A stretch of DNA of 64,000 bases from an uncultured Acidobacteriia bacterium. GTDB lineage: Bacteria; Acidobacteriota; Terriglobia; Bryobacterales; Bryobacteraceae. Under the pieces are notes generated by a model that saw only the letters and a program-made list of their open reading frames with translations, did no database searches and was not told the DNA's origin. The position numbers were made by a program, and so were the translations under genes. Below, piece by piece: positions 1-10,615 of the stretch. Location: positions 310,001 through 374,000 of the forward strand of contig CAINNJ010000033.1 of assembly GCA_903851195.1 (NCBI GenBank). Reading direction: 5' to 3'. Positions within the stretch are counted from its first letter, which is position 1. Each line of letters opens with the position of its first letter.

Positions 1-120
1 CTGCTTCGCCGTAAGCTCGACGCGAACGACGGCAGCGTCCGAAGCGCTAATCCCCGGAACACACCGCCGGGATACGCCAACGCGGTCGCTGAGTATTACA
101 AGCGGCTCAGTAAACAGTAA
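1..120 (+). CDS. C-terminal end of an unidentified protein (5' truncated by window)
   Basis: Frame 1 is open from the first base to a TAA at 118-120 and gives 39 residues ending in AVAEYYKRLSKQ. Tails of the form PPGYxxAVxEYYxRLS occur at the ends of various large bacterial proteins, so this is plausibly the end of a real gene entering from the left. The family cannot be named from so short a piece. It lies 72 bases before the diguanylate cyclase gene on the same strand. Confidence 0.5.
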   Translation: MLRRKLDANDGSVRSANPRNTPPGYANAVAEYYKRLSKQ

Positions 121-192
121 ACATCCGTTCGCCGTGCTCCAAAGTTTTTCGGCGATTCTGTCGATCAAACTCAGGAGTACGGCGAACGACTG

Positions 193-1266
193 ATGATCTC
201 TCTCCGCAAGCACCTCGACGACTATTGGAAGTCCCCGGTTCCTGAACCGGACGTTTCCGATTTTTCCCCTCTGCCGGGAGACCCCTCTCTGGAGGCATTG
301 CGTACCGCTCTTTTCGCGTTCGGCCACTGCGGGCAGCGCGCGGTGCCAGGTCTCGACTCCGGGCTGGAGACCAGACTGGCGGAAATTTATCGCGGTATTA
401 CTCCGTCGCCCACGCCGGACAGGCTCCGGGATGCCAGCTCTCAGGTCCAATCGGAGCTGGACCAGTGGGCGGAACGCGCTCTGCAGCAGCACAACCAGAA
501 TGAGCGGGAGATTCGTGAGATCGTGGGCGTGGTCGCCCGTGCCGCCGAAACCATTAGCCGGAAGGACGAAAAGTACAGCCGCGAATTCCACGAGCTGACC
601 GGACAGGTTCGTTCCCTGGCGGATCTGAAGGATGTAGCCGTTCTCCGCAGGTCCATCCTCGACAGCGCGACTCTGCTCAAATCCTGTGTGGAGAAGATGG
701 CGGAAGAAGGCAAAGCCGCCGTGGTCCAGCTTACGGCGGAAGTGGCGGAATACCGGAGCCGGCTGGAAGCCTCGGAGCGCGCCGCGGCGATCGACAGTCT
801 GACCCAGCTCGGGAACCGCCGGGCCTTCGAGAGAGCCATCGAAAAGAAACTGGCCTCGCGGGACGTCTTCAGTCTGATTCTGATCGATCTGAACGAGTTC
901 AAACAGATCAATGACCGGCACGGTCATCTGGCGGGGGACGAACTGCTTCGCCAGTTTGGCTCGGAGCTGCGAGCGCAATTCTCAGCCGCCGATATCGTCT
1001 CCCGGTGGGGAGGCGATGAATTCTCGGTCATCGTCGACGGCGACCTGCATGCCGCTAACGATCGCGCCCGGAGAATTGAGAAATGGGTGCTCGGAGAATA
1101 CAAGCTGGCTTCCGGCGGTCAACAGACGAAAGTCACGGTTAGCGCCTGCCTCGGAGTGGTGGAGTGGAACCAGCGAGAAACCGGCGCCGAACTGCTGGCC
1201 CGCGCCGATCGGCATCTTTATTCCTGCAAAGCCGCCCGGCATTCCACACGGCAAATCCGGAGATAA
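193..1266 (+). CDS. Diguanylate cyclase (GGDEF domain protein)
   Basis: 357 residues. The C-terminal ~160 residues form a GGDEF domain, which condenses two GTP into cyclic di-GMP. The signature is intact as RWGGDEF (GGDEF at residues 273-277), preceded by the usual DSLTQLGNRRAFE entry and DLNEFKQINDRHGHLAGDELL. The N-terminal half has no recognisable sensor, no signal peptide and no membrane segment; residues ~90-200 are charged and helical, so coiled-coil dimerisation is likely and the protein should be cytoplasmic. The RxxD product-inhibition site expected five residues before GGDEF reads SAAD, so the allosteric I-site appears absent. An AGGAG lies 16 bases before the ATG, which is farther than ideal. 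Confidence 0.9.
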   Translation: MISLRKHLDDYWKSPVPEPDVSDFSPLPGDPSLEALRTALFAFGHCGQRAVPGLDSGLETRLAEIYRGITPSPTPDRLRDASSQVQSELDQWAERALQQHNQNEREIREIVGVVARAAETISRKDEKYSREFHELTGQVRSLADLKDVAVLRRSILDSATLLKSCVEKMAEEGKAAVVQLTAEVAEYRSRLEASERAAAIDSLTQLGNRRAFERAIEKKLASRDVFSLILIDLNEFKQINDRHGHLAGDELLRQFGSELRAQFSAADIVSRWGGDEFSVIVDGDLHAANDRARRIEKWVLGEYKLASGGQQTKVTVSACLGVVEWNQRETGAELLARADRHLYSCKAARHSTRQIRR

Positions 1267-1270
1267 CCAC

Positions 1271-1308
1271 CTTCGGGGCATAATGAGAGCCTCGGGGCAT
1301 AATGAGAA
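1271..1308 (+). repeat. 19-bp tandem duplication at the start of the HEAT-repeat gene
   Basis: Two adjacent copies of a unit containing TCGGGGCATAATGAGA (1271-1289 and 1290-1308) differ only at their edges. The first copy supplies an in-frame ATG at 1283, the second an out-of-frame ATG at 1302. The duplication lies in the short gap between the GGDEF stop codon and the start of the next gene. Confidence 0.75.
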
Positions 1309-1312
1309 ACAG

Positions 1313-2587
1313 ATGCTCCGCTCCGCTACCGCATTGCTGCTCGCTTGTCTGGTTTCGTCCGTTGCGTCACTCGCGCAAACCCCCAAAGACGTTCGCGCTG
1401 TGGCGAAGCAGGGTCCTTCGGCGATCCCGACCGTCGCGCAGTATCTCAACAGCCAGGCTGTCGACACGCGTCTGGAAACCATCAAACAGCTGATCGCCCT
1501 GGGCGGCAAGGACACCATCGATCCGCTGATCCGCGGCACGCGCGACACCGATTCCGAAGTGCAGATCCGCGCGACCGACGGGCTGGTGAACTACTACTTG
1601 CCAGGCTATGTCAAACAAGGGCTGGGTTCCACCGTGATTCGCGCGGGCGCGGCCGTGCGGGCGAGATTCAGCGACACCAACGATCAGGTGATCGACGCGT
1701 TTGTCCTGGTGCGCCCCGATGTGATCGCGGCGCTGGGCCAATTGGCGCGGGGAGGATCCAGTATGGATTCCCGCGCCAACGCCTGCCGCGCGGTGGGAAT
1801 TCTCCGCGGACAGGCCGCGATTCCGGACCTGTTGGAGGCGCTGCGGACCAAGGACAACCGGGTGATGTACGAGTCGCTCGTGGCCATGCAGAAGATCCGC
1901 GATCCCGAGGCCGGACCCCGAGTCGTCTATCTGCTGCGGGACCTCGACGACAAAGTCCAGTCCGCCGCCATCGAAACGGTCGGGCTGCTCCGCGCCAAAG
2001 AGGCGTTGCCTTCCCTGCGCAATATTGTCAGCAGTCCCCGAAACAAGAACGCGGAGCGATCGGCGCTGGCCGCGTTGGCCTTTATGCCGGAAGCGGGCGA
2101 CCGGTCTCTGCTGCTCGGCTACACGAATGCGAAAGACGACCGTCTGCGGGCGTCGGCGGATGAAGGCTTGGGACGTATCGGGGATCCGGCCGACAAACCG
2201 GCGCTGGAACGCGCCTGGCACGACGAAGAGAAGATGCTGCCCCGCCTGGCCGCCGCATTCGGGCTGACGCTGGGCGGAAATCTCGATCTGGGTGAGGACG
2301 CTCCGTTTCGGTATCTGATCAATACCCTGAACTCCGCAGCCTACAAAGAGATATCCCAGGCGTATCTGACGGAAGCGGCACGGAGAAACGACGTACGAAA
2401 CGCGCTCTACAAGCCGCTCGAACAGGGGACAAGAGACGAGAAGATCCAGCTCTCGAGGATACTTGCCGCGAGTGGCGACGAAGCGTCGATCCCGTATCTC
2501 GAAAAGACCAGCCGGGATGCCGACAGAGAGGTGGCGCAGGAGGGATTGCGGGCTCTGCGATCGCTCAGAGCCCGCCTGAAAGTCTGA
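1313..2587 (+). CDS. Secreted HEAT-repeat protein
   Basis: 424 residues from the ATG at 1313. This start is chosen because it gives a clean signal peptide (hydrophobic ATALLLACLVSSVASLA followed by QTPKD); an in-frame ATG at 1283 would add ten polar residues in front of it. The mature part is made of about ten HEAT/PBS-lyase-like helical repeats, with recurring patterns such as DPLIRGTRDTDSEVQIRA, AIPDLLEALRTKDNRVMYE and YLLRDLDDKVQSAAIE. Such repeats form superhelical scaffolds for protein binding; no catalytic residues are evident. It probably works in the periplasm. It follows the GGDEF gene on the same strand and converges with the small gene after it with one base between the stop codons. 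Confidence 0.85.
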   Translation: MLRSATALLLACLVSSVASLAQTPKDVRAVAKQGPSAIPTVAQYLNSQAVDTRLETIKQLIALGGKDTIDPLIRGTRDTDSEVQIRATDGLVNYYLPGYVKQGLGSTVIRAGAAVRARFSDTNDQVIDAFVLVRPDVIAALGQLARGGSSMDSRANACRAVGILRGQAAIPDLLEALRTKDNRVMYESLVAMQKIRDPEAGPRVVYLLRDLDDKVQSAAIETVGLLRAKEALPSLRNIVSSPRNKNAERSALAALAFMPEAGDRSLLLGYTNAKDDRLRASADEGLGRIGDPADKPALERAWHDEEKMLPRLAAAFGLTLGGNLDLGEDAPFRYLINTLNSAAYKEISQAYLTEAARRNDVRNALYKPLEQGTRDEKIQLSRILAASGDEASIPYLEKTSRDADREVAQEGLRALRSLRARLKV

Positions 2588-2588
2588 A

Positions 2589-2798
2589 CTACTTCTTTTT
2601 AACCTGTTTCTGCTGACCGACGCGGACCTTGTTCATGGCCGCTTTCGCGTCCGAGAAAGCTTTATGATCGTGACGCGCCACTGCCTCGGAGAGGTAGGTG
2701 TCCACGTTCGCTTCATTGGGGAGAACCGCCATCAACGTGAAGGTATCGTTGCAGGTCGGGCAGAACGGGCGAAACCGCTTGACATTGGGGATAGCCAT
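2589..2798 (-). CDS. Small hypothetical protein with a CPxC motif
   Basis: 69 residues, basic, with one CPTC pair at residues 13-16 (FRPFCPTCNDTF) and a lysine-rich end (QKQVKKK). One Cys pair alone cannot complete a zinc site, but a dimer could. It may lie in one transcript with the HDOD gene upstream (26 bases). No function can be assigned. The frame is the only plausible coding frame here and abuts the HEAT-protein stop codon tail to tail. Confidence 0.55.
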   Translation of the reverse strand: MAIPNVKRFRPFCPTCNDTFTLMAVLPNEANVDTYLSEAVARHDHKAFSDAKAAMNKVRVGQQKQVKKK

Positions 2799-2824
2799 AA
2801 CCTAATCAGCATACCAGATTGACT

Positions 2825-3907
2825 TCACGCGCAAACACGGACCGCCTCGGGCTGTTTGCCGAGTGCTTCTTCCAGTTGCTTCCGCGTCAGTTCGGTTCGG
2901 CCAAGCGCGGCCTGTAAACGCAGCCCCGGCCAGAGGTCTTCTTCCGGGCCCTTTGCCGTTTGGGCGGCGCTGTATTCCGCGAGGCCTAAAACGGCACTCA
3001 GAGCAGACTCGGAAAATTCAGGCCTGTGATGGCATTCCACGGCCTCCACAATTCCGCCCGGAAGAGCCCAATCCCGCAGCAGGTGTGCTCCGTACTCCGC
3101 GTGGTCCCTTCCGTATACCAGCGTTTCCGCATAGACCCGCGGGAAACCGGCGTTCAGCCAGTCCTGCTCGGACGCCTGCATCGCCGCCGGAAAGGTGCTG
3201 AAGCCAAGCCGGCCGATGTCATGCAGCAGACCGGCCACGTACGCGGTCTCGGCGTCCAGCCCGCATTCGCCGGCCAAAGTCCACGCGGTTTCCGCCACCG
3301 TCCGCGAGTGCTCCCAGAGGTCTTTCAGCTGTTTCGAGGCGAACAATCCCGCCATACAGCCGGCCAGCAGGATCTTGCGCGCCTCCGGAACGCCCACGCG
3401 CATCACCGCCTGGCTCAGACTTGAAATTTCGAAACGCGACCCGAACCGGGCCGAGTTTGCGGCGCTGAGCAAATGGGCGGCAATCACCGGATCCGACGCC
3501 GCAATACTTTCCAGTTCCGCCGGCGATGTCCCGTTGTCGGTGGTCCGCAACAGTCGCGAGGCGGCCCGGGGCATTACCGGCAGTTTCGCCGCCGCGCGCG
3601 AATGTTCCGGCAACGCCAGCTTCCTGAGTTGTTCCGGCACGGAATTGCCCCGTTCCTGAACGAAATCCACGATCGCCTGCCTGATGGAAACGGTGTCAAG
3701 AGCCGCGAACTCCACCGCCGAGTCGAACTCGCGGCATATCTCCGCATGACTTCCTACAGAATCACTTCCTACAGAATTACTTCCTACAGAGTCCCCCAGA
3801 GAAACCAGGCGAGAAATCAGGTACCTGGTCCTCTGCTCATGCGCCGCCCGTTCCGGTTTCTCCTCTTGCCTGGTCTCTTGCCGGGTGACTTGCCGGGTCA
3901 ATACCAT
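2825..3907 (-). CDS. HDOD domain signalling protein
   Basis: 360 residues from the ATG at 3907, chosen because GGAGAG lies seven bases upstream of it; ATGs at 3922 and 3931 would add 5-8 residues without a good ribosome site. The C-terminal ~260 residues form an HDOD domain (ASRLLRTTD, ISSLSQAVMRVGVPEARKI). It keeps HD-type residues: LLHDIGRLGF, RDHAEYGAHLL and VECHHRPE. HDOD proteins usually lack a proven enzyme activity and act in signalling. The N-terminal region holds two in-frame tandem repeats (TRQ-type and SVGS-type) and is otherwise unlike anything I recognise. Likely cytoplasmic. Confidence 0.85.
   Translation of the reverse strand: MVLTRQVTRQETRQEEKPERAAHEQRTRYLISRLVSLGDSVGSNSVGSDSVGSHAEICREFDSAVEFAALDTVSIRQAIVDFVQERGNSVPEQLRKLALPEHSRAAAKLPVMPRAASRLLRTTDNGTSPAELESIAASDPVIAAHLLSAANSARFGSRFEISSLSQAVMRVGVPEARKILLAGCMAGLFASKQLKDLWEHSRTVAETAWTLAGECGLDAETAYVAGLLHDIGRLGFSTFPAAMQASEQDWLNAGFPRVYAETLVYGRDHAEYGAHLLRDWALPGGIVEAVECHHRPEFSESALSAVLGLAEYSAAQTAKGPEEDLWPGLRLQAALGRTELTRKQLEEALGKQPEAVRVCA
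3749..3793 (-). repeat. Three in-frame 15-bp tandem repeats in the HDOD gene
   Basis: The unit ACTTCCTACAGAATC (plus-strand reading) occurs at 3749-3763, 3764-3778 and 3779-3793 with one or two changes per copy. Read on the coding strand it gives three SVGS-type pentapeptides in a row, so changes in copy number keep the frame. Confidence 0.9.
3863..3898 (-). repeat. Three in-frame 12-bp tandem repeats near the HDOD N-terminus
   Basis: Units CTCTTGCCTGGT, CTCTTGCCGGGT and GACTTGCCGGGT (plus-strand reading) lie back to back. On the coding strand they give TRQV/TRQE-type tetrapeptides just after the start codon. Confidence 0.85.
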
Positions 3908-3981
3908 TCGATGTCTCTCCATTCCAGACATCTATCGGAGAAAAATTTCTAAAACTTTAGTCGATTCTGTCGAAGGGTTCT

Positions 3982-4014
3982 GGCGCCTACAGATGTAATA
4001 CGGCCGCAGGCGCC
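3982..4014 (-). terminator. Hairpin downstream of zwf, possible terminator
   Basis: GGCGCCT (3982-3988) and AGGCGCC (4008-4014) form a perfect 7-bp stem with a 19-base loop, between the end of zwf and the HDOD gene on the same strand. No long T run follows, so a role in termination is only a suggestion. Confidence 0.35.
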
Positions 4015-4019
4015 GGGAC

Positions 4020-5597
<1,578 letters not shown>

Positions 5598-5611
5598 GGA
5601 TGTATTCGCCT

Positions 5612-6595
5612 CTAACCGGCCGTTGGTTGTTCCACATGTCCGCCGAACTGCTTGCGCATGGCGGAGAGCATCTTCTCCGTGAAAGTATGCTCCTTTCTCG
5701 AACGGAAGCGGACATACAACGAAGTGGTCAGCACGTCGGCGGGCACCGATTCCTCAATTGCCGCCATGATGGTCCAGCGGCCCTCGCCCGAATCCTGCAC
5801 AAAGCCCGTGTAGGCATTCAGATCCGGGTCTTCGGCCAGCGCGATGGCGCTCAGATCGAGCAGCCACGAACTGACCACGCTGCCGCGCCGCCACAGTTCC
5901 GCGATCTCGCCAAGGTTCAGATCGTACTGAATGTTCTTCGCCAGAACCGGCAGATTGGCGTTGCGCATGATGTCGAAGCCTTCGCCATAAGCCTGCATCA
6001 GGCCGTATTCGATCCCGTTATGAACCATCTTGACGAAGTGACCCGAGCCCACGGGACCACAATGCAGATAACCGAGGTGAGCGGTGGTTCCTTCCGTCTT
6101 CCGCCCGGCGGTCGGCTCGATATTTCCCTGGCCCGGGGCCAGCGTCCGGAAGATGGACTCCAGGTGTGCGAACGTTTCCTTCTCCGCGCCAATCATCAGG
6201 CAGTAGCCCCGCTCCAGACCCCAGACTCCCCCGCTGGTGCCTACGTCGGCATAATGGATACCCCGATCCTTCAGCATTTCGGCGCGCCGCACGTCGTCTT
6301 TGAAGAACGAGTTGCCGCCGTCGATCAGAATATCGCCGGTTTCAAAATGTTCGGCAATCTTATTCACCATCGACTCCGTGGCTTCCCCGGACGGCACCAT
6401 GAGCCACACAACGCGGGGCTTTTGCAGCATGCCCACGAACTCCGGGATACTGGTTGCGCCGTGAATCCCCTCTTTTCCCAGAGCCGCGATCTTCTCCGCA
6501 TCGAGGTCCAGGGCCACAACCTCATGCCCGTCACGAGTCAGCCGGCGTGCCATATTGCCGCCCATCCGACCCATTCCTACCATTCCGATCTGCAT
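5612..6595 (-). CDS. gnd: 6-phosphogluconate dehydrogenase, short (YqeC/GndA-like) type
   Basis: 327 residues from the ATG at 6595. The frame is open farther upstream, but the Rossmann fold begins exactly here ([19 protein letters not shown]). It decarboxylates 6-phosphogluconate to ribulose 5-phosphate. [30 protein letters not shown] and [14 protein letters not shown] are the substrate and catalytic signatures. At about 330 residues it belongs to the short bacterial class, unlike the ~470-residue Escherichia coli enzyme; short forms are often NAD-preferring, but cofactor use cannot be read here. It sits between rpiB (40 bases upstream) and zwf (14 bases downstream). Confidence 0.93.
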   Translation of the reverse strand: MQIGMVGMGRMGGNMARRLTRDGHEVVALDLDAEKIAALGKEGIHGATSIPEFVGMLQKPRVVWLMVPSGEATESMVNKIAEHFETGDILIDGGNSFFKDDVRRAEMLKDRGIHYADVGTSGGVWGLERGYCLMIGAEKETFAHLESIFRTLAPGQGNIEPTAGRKTEGTTAHLGYLHCGPVGSGHFVKMVHNGIEYGLMQAYGEGFDIMRNANLPVLAKNIQYDLNLGEIAELWRRGSVVSSWLLDLSAIALAEDPDLNAYTGFVQDSGEGRWTIMAAIEESVPADVLTTSLYVRFRSRKEHTFTEKMLSAMRKQFGGHVEQPTAG

Positions 6596-6635
6596 CGTAC
6601 GAATCCCGCCTTTCCGTGTGAGTTGATGAAATGTT

Positions 6636-7088
6636 CTAACTGCCAAACCGCTCTTCCAGCGCATGCACCTTCCGCAGTCGCCGGGCATGCCGTTCCTCGC
6701 CCGTGAACCTGGCGCCCGTGTAAGCATTCACCAGTTCAATCGCTGTTTGCGGGCCGATGACGCGCCCACCCAGAACCAGAACGTTCATGTCGTCATGTTC
6801 CACTCCCTGATGCGCCGAGTACACGTCATGACACAGACCCGCCCGGATCCCTTTCATCTTGTTGGCCGCAACGGAAGCGCCAACCCCGGACCCGCAGATC
6901 AGAATACCCCGCTCACAGCCATCGGTAAGCACCGCATGACCAAGTTTTTCCGCGTAGTCCGGGTAGTCGACGGAATCCGCGCTGTAAGTACCCACGTCCA
7001 CAATCTGGTGACCGCTTTTTTCCAGATGTTCCACAAGGCCCTTCTTCAGATCCAGCCCTGCATGATCAGAACCGATTGCCAGTTTCAT
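6636..7088 (-). CDS. rpiB: Ribose 5-phosphate isomerase B
   Basis: 150 residues from the ATG at 7088, which starts [16 protein letters not shown], the normal RpiB N-terminus. It interconverts ribulose 5-phosphate and ribose 5-phosphate. The catalytic Cys is in [14 protein letters not shown] (Cys65), and [18 protein letters not shown] completes the LacA/RpiB signature. It is the first gene of the rpiB-gnd-zwf operon, so the isomerase acts directly on the product of Gnd. Its upstream region is shared with the divergent outer-membrane efflux gene. Confidence 0.95.
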   Translation of the reverse strand: MKLAIGSDHAGLDLKKGLVEHLEKSGHQIVDVGTYSADSVDYPDYAEKLGHAVLTDGCERGILICGSGVGASVAANKMKGIRAGLCHDVYSAHQGVEHDDMNVLVLGGRVIGPQTAIELVNAYTGARFTGEERHARRLRKVHALEERFGS

Positions 7089-7260
7089 TATTGGATGCCG
7101 TGTGGCCAGTATCCACCAGGACCCGAGTAAAAGGAAAGGTGGTACACAGTGTCTTTTATTCCCGATGTGGAACCGGCGGTGCAAAAACCGCCCCCGACGC
7201 TTCCCGGAGCGGTCGAAAGCGACAATAGAATTGCAGTGGAAGTTTCGGGGGAATGACGTT

Positions 7261-8757
7261 TTGAAAATCGCAGCCAAAACAGTACCGGTCGTGTGTCTTG
7301 TTGTGTGTTTTGTCGTGTTTCCTGTCGTGTGTCCTGAAGTTTCGCGGCTGGCGGGCCAGGTGCCGCCGCCTCCGCAGGCCCGTTCCAACGGCCCCGCGCC
7401 GGTAATTCAGCAGCGCGCCGTCACATTGCAGGGAGCTGTTACCGGGAGTATCGCCACAGGCGAAGCGACGGCCGAGCCGCTGCAACTCTCTCTGCGGGAA
7501 GCCCTGCAACGCGCGCTCAAATACAACCTGGGTGTTCTGACGAACCGCGACTCCGTGGACCTCGCCGCGGTAGACCGGCGGCGGGCGCTGAGTTACCTCT
7601 TACCAAACATATACGCGGGTGTAACGCAGCATTCACAACAAAGCGATCTGGTGGCCTTTGGTCTGAACGTGCCGCAGATTCCGACCATCGTCGGCCCATT
7701 TGGTTACCAGGACGCCCGTGCCTTCGCGCAGCAGACGATCTATGACAGAAGCTCTTTGAAGAATCTGAAATCCGCCACCGAAAGCCTGAAAGCGGCGCGG
7801 CTCAGTTCCGATGAAGCACGCGATCTCGTGGTGCAGGCCGTCAGCAACGCTTATCTCTCCGTCATTACGGACAGCGCCCGCACGGATGCGATCCAGGCCG
7901 AAGTCAACACGGCCAAAGCGCTGCTCGATCGCGCGGTCGATCAAAAACAGGCCGGCACCGTGGCGGGCATCGACGTGCTTCGCGCCGACGTACAATACCG
8001 GACCGAGCAGCAGCGCCTGCTGGCGCAGAAGAACCAGGTGGAAAAAGGCAAACTGGTTCTGGCGAGAGCTATCGGACTTCCGGCCGGGCAGAAGTTCAGT
8101 CTTACCGATGTCCTGCCTTTCAGCCCTCTTCTGCGCTCCCTGGACGATCTGCTCAAACAGGCCTATGAACACCGCCCGGATTATCGCGCGGCGCAAACGC
8201 AGGTTCGGGCCGCCGAACTGGCGGTCGATTCAGCCCGTTCCGAACGCCTGCCGACCGTCGCCGTGGAAGGAGATTATGGCGATATCGGACGTACCTTCGC
8301 GAACTCCCACGGCACCTATACTTTTGTGGCCGGGGTGCGTATTCCCATCTATGCCGGAGGCAGATTCCAGAACGATATCGACCAGGCGCAAACCATTCTG
8401 CGGAGCCGGAAGAATGCCGTGGACGATCTTCGCGGACGAATCGATTCGGAAGTCCGCACCGCCTACCTCGACTTACAATCCTCCGCCGACCAGGTCGCCG
8501 TTGCCCGCGGCAATGCGGAACTCGCCGCGCAGACTCTGGAGCAGGCCCGGGACCGCTTTGGCGCCGGCGTAACGGACAACATCGAGGTGGTGCAGGCACA
8601 GCAACTTCTTGCTTCTGCGAATGACAATTACATCTCCAGTCTCAATGCGCACAACGCGGCGAAGATCGCCCTCGCAACGGCTTTGGGCGTCGCCGAAGAA
8701 GGTGTGCCTCAGTTCCTGAACCTGCAGCCGCTGAGCTCGGCGCCGCCCAATCCGTAG
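7261..8757 (+). CDS. TolC-family outer membrane efflux protein
   Basis: 498 residues from a TTG at 7261, chosen because GGGGGA lies eight bases upstream and the protein then begins with a hydrophobic export signal; the frame is open to 7102 but those residues are charged and uncharacteristic. Two outer-membrane efflux (OEP) domains follow: [17 protein letters not shown] at the start, [19 protein letters not shown] at the start of the second half, and [11 protein letters not shown] near the end, with long alpha-helical coiled-coil stretches. TolC proteins trimerise into an outer-membrane channel for RND or ABC exporters; no inner-membrane partner lies in the window. The signal region is built of four 12-bp repeats. 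Divergent from rpiB. Confidence 0.9.
   Translation: MKIAAKTVPVVCLVVCFVVFPVVCPEVSRLAGQVPPPPQARSNGPAPVIQQRAVTLQGAVTGSIATGEATAEPLQLSLREALQRALKYNLGVLTNRDSVDLAAVDRRRALSYLLPNIYAGVTQHSQQSDLVAFGLNVPQIPTIVGPFGYQDARAFAQQTIYDRSSLKNLKSATESLKAARLSSDEARDLVVQAVSNAYLSVITDSARTDAIQAEVNTAKALLDRAVDQKQAGTVAGIDVLRADVQYRTEQQRLLAQKNQVEKGKLVLARAIGLPAGQKFSLTDVLPFSPLLRSLDDLLKQAYEHRPDYRAAQTQVRAAELAVDSARSERLPTVAVEGDYGDIGRTFANSHGTYTFVAGVRIPIYAGGRFQNDIDQAQTILRSRKNAVDDLRGRIDSEVRTAYLDLQSSADQVAVARGNAELAAQTLEQARDRFGAGVTDNIEVVQAQQLLASANDNYISSLNAHNAAKIALATALGVAEEGVPQFLNLQPLSSAPPNP
7291..7338 (+). repeat. Four 12-bp tandem repeats coding the signal peptide core
   Basis: Four consecutive 12-base units each start with GTG (7291, 7303, 7315, 7327) and code [12 protein letters not shown] and VCPE. 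The hydrophobic core of the export signal of the TolC-like protein is thus an in-frame minisatellite with repeated cysteines. Confidence 0.85.
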
Positions 8758-8784
8758 CGGAACGGCTCAACTCTGTTCCGTTTT
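8758..8784 (+). terminator. Likely intrinsic terminator after the TolC-like gene
   Basis: CGGAAC (8758-8763) pairs perfectly with GTTCCG (8775-8780) and is followed by TTTT. It starts directly after the TAG of the efflux gene and ~100 bases before pgi. The stem is short and the U run modest. Confidence 0.5.
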
Positions 8785-8887
8785 CGACAGCATGGCGTTA
8801 CAAAACGGTCAATCGGCCCGTTTGTGAGACCTTGCTCACGCATTCCCACCCGTTTCCTGTTAGCTTAATTTTGAGGATCTCCACGAC

Positions 8888-10528
<1,641 letters not shown>

Positions 10529-10615
10529 TCGGTTGTGGCTGGCCGTGCCCTTTTCCGCGGCCAGCCACGCTCCCCGGCGTGCTTTAATGGACCAAACACC
10601 ACCGGGGAGAGGCAA

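Noticed and set aside
3749-3793. Short regularly spaced repeats considered as CRISPR
   Set aside because: The units are contiguous, without spacers, and are in frame inside a coding gene; they are a minisatellite.
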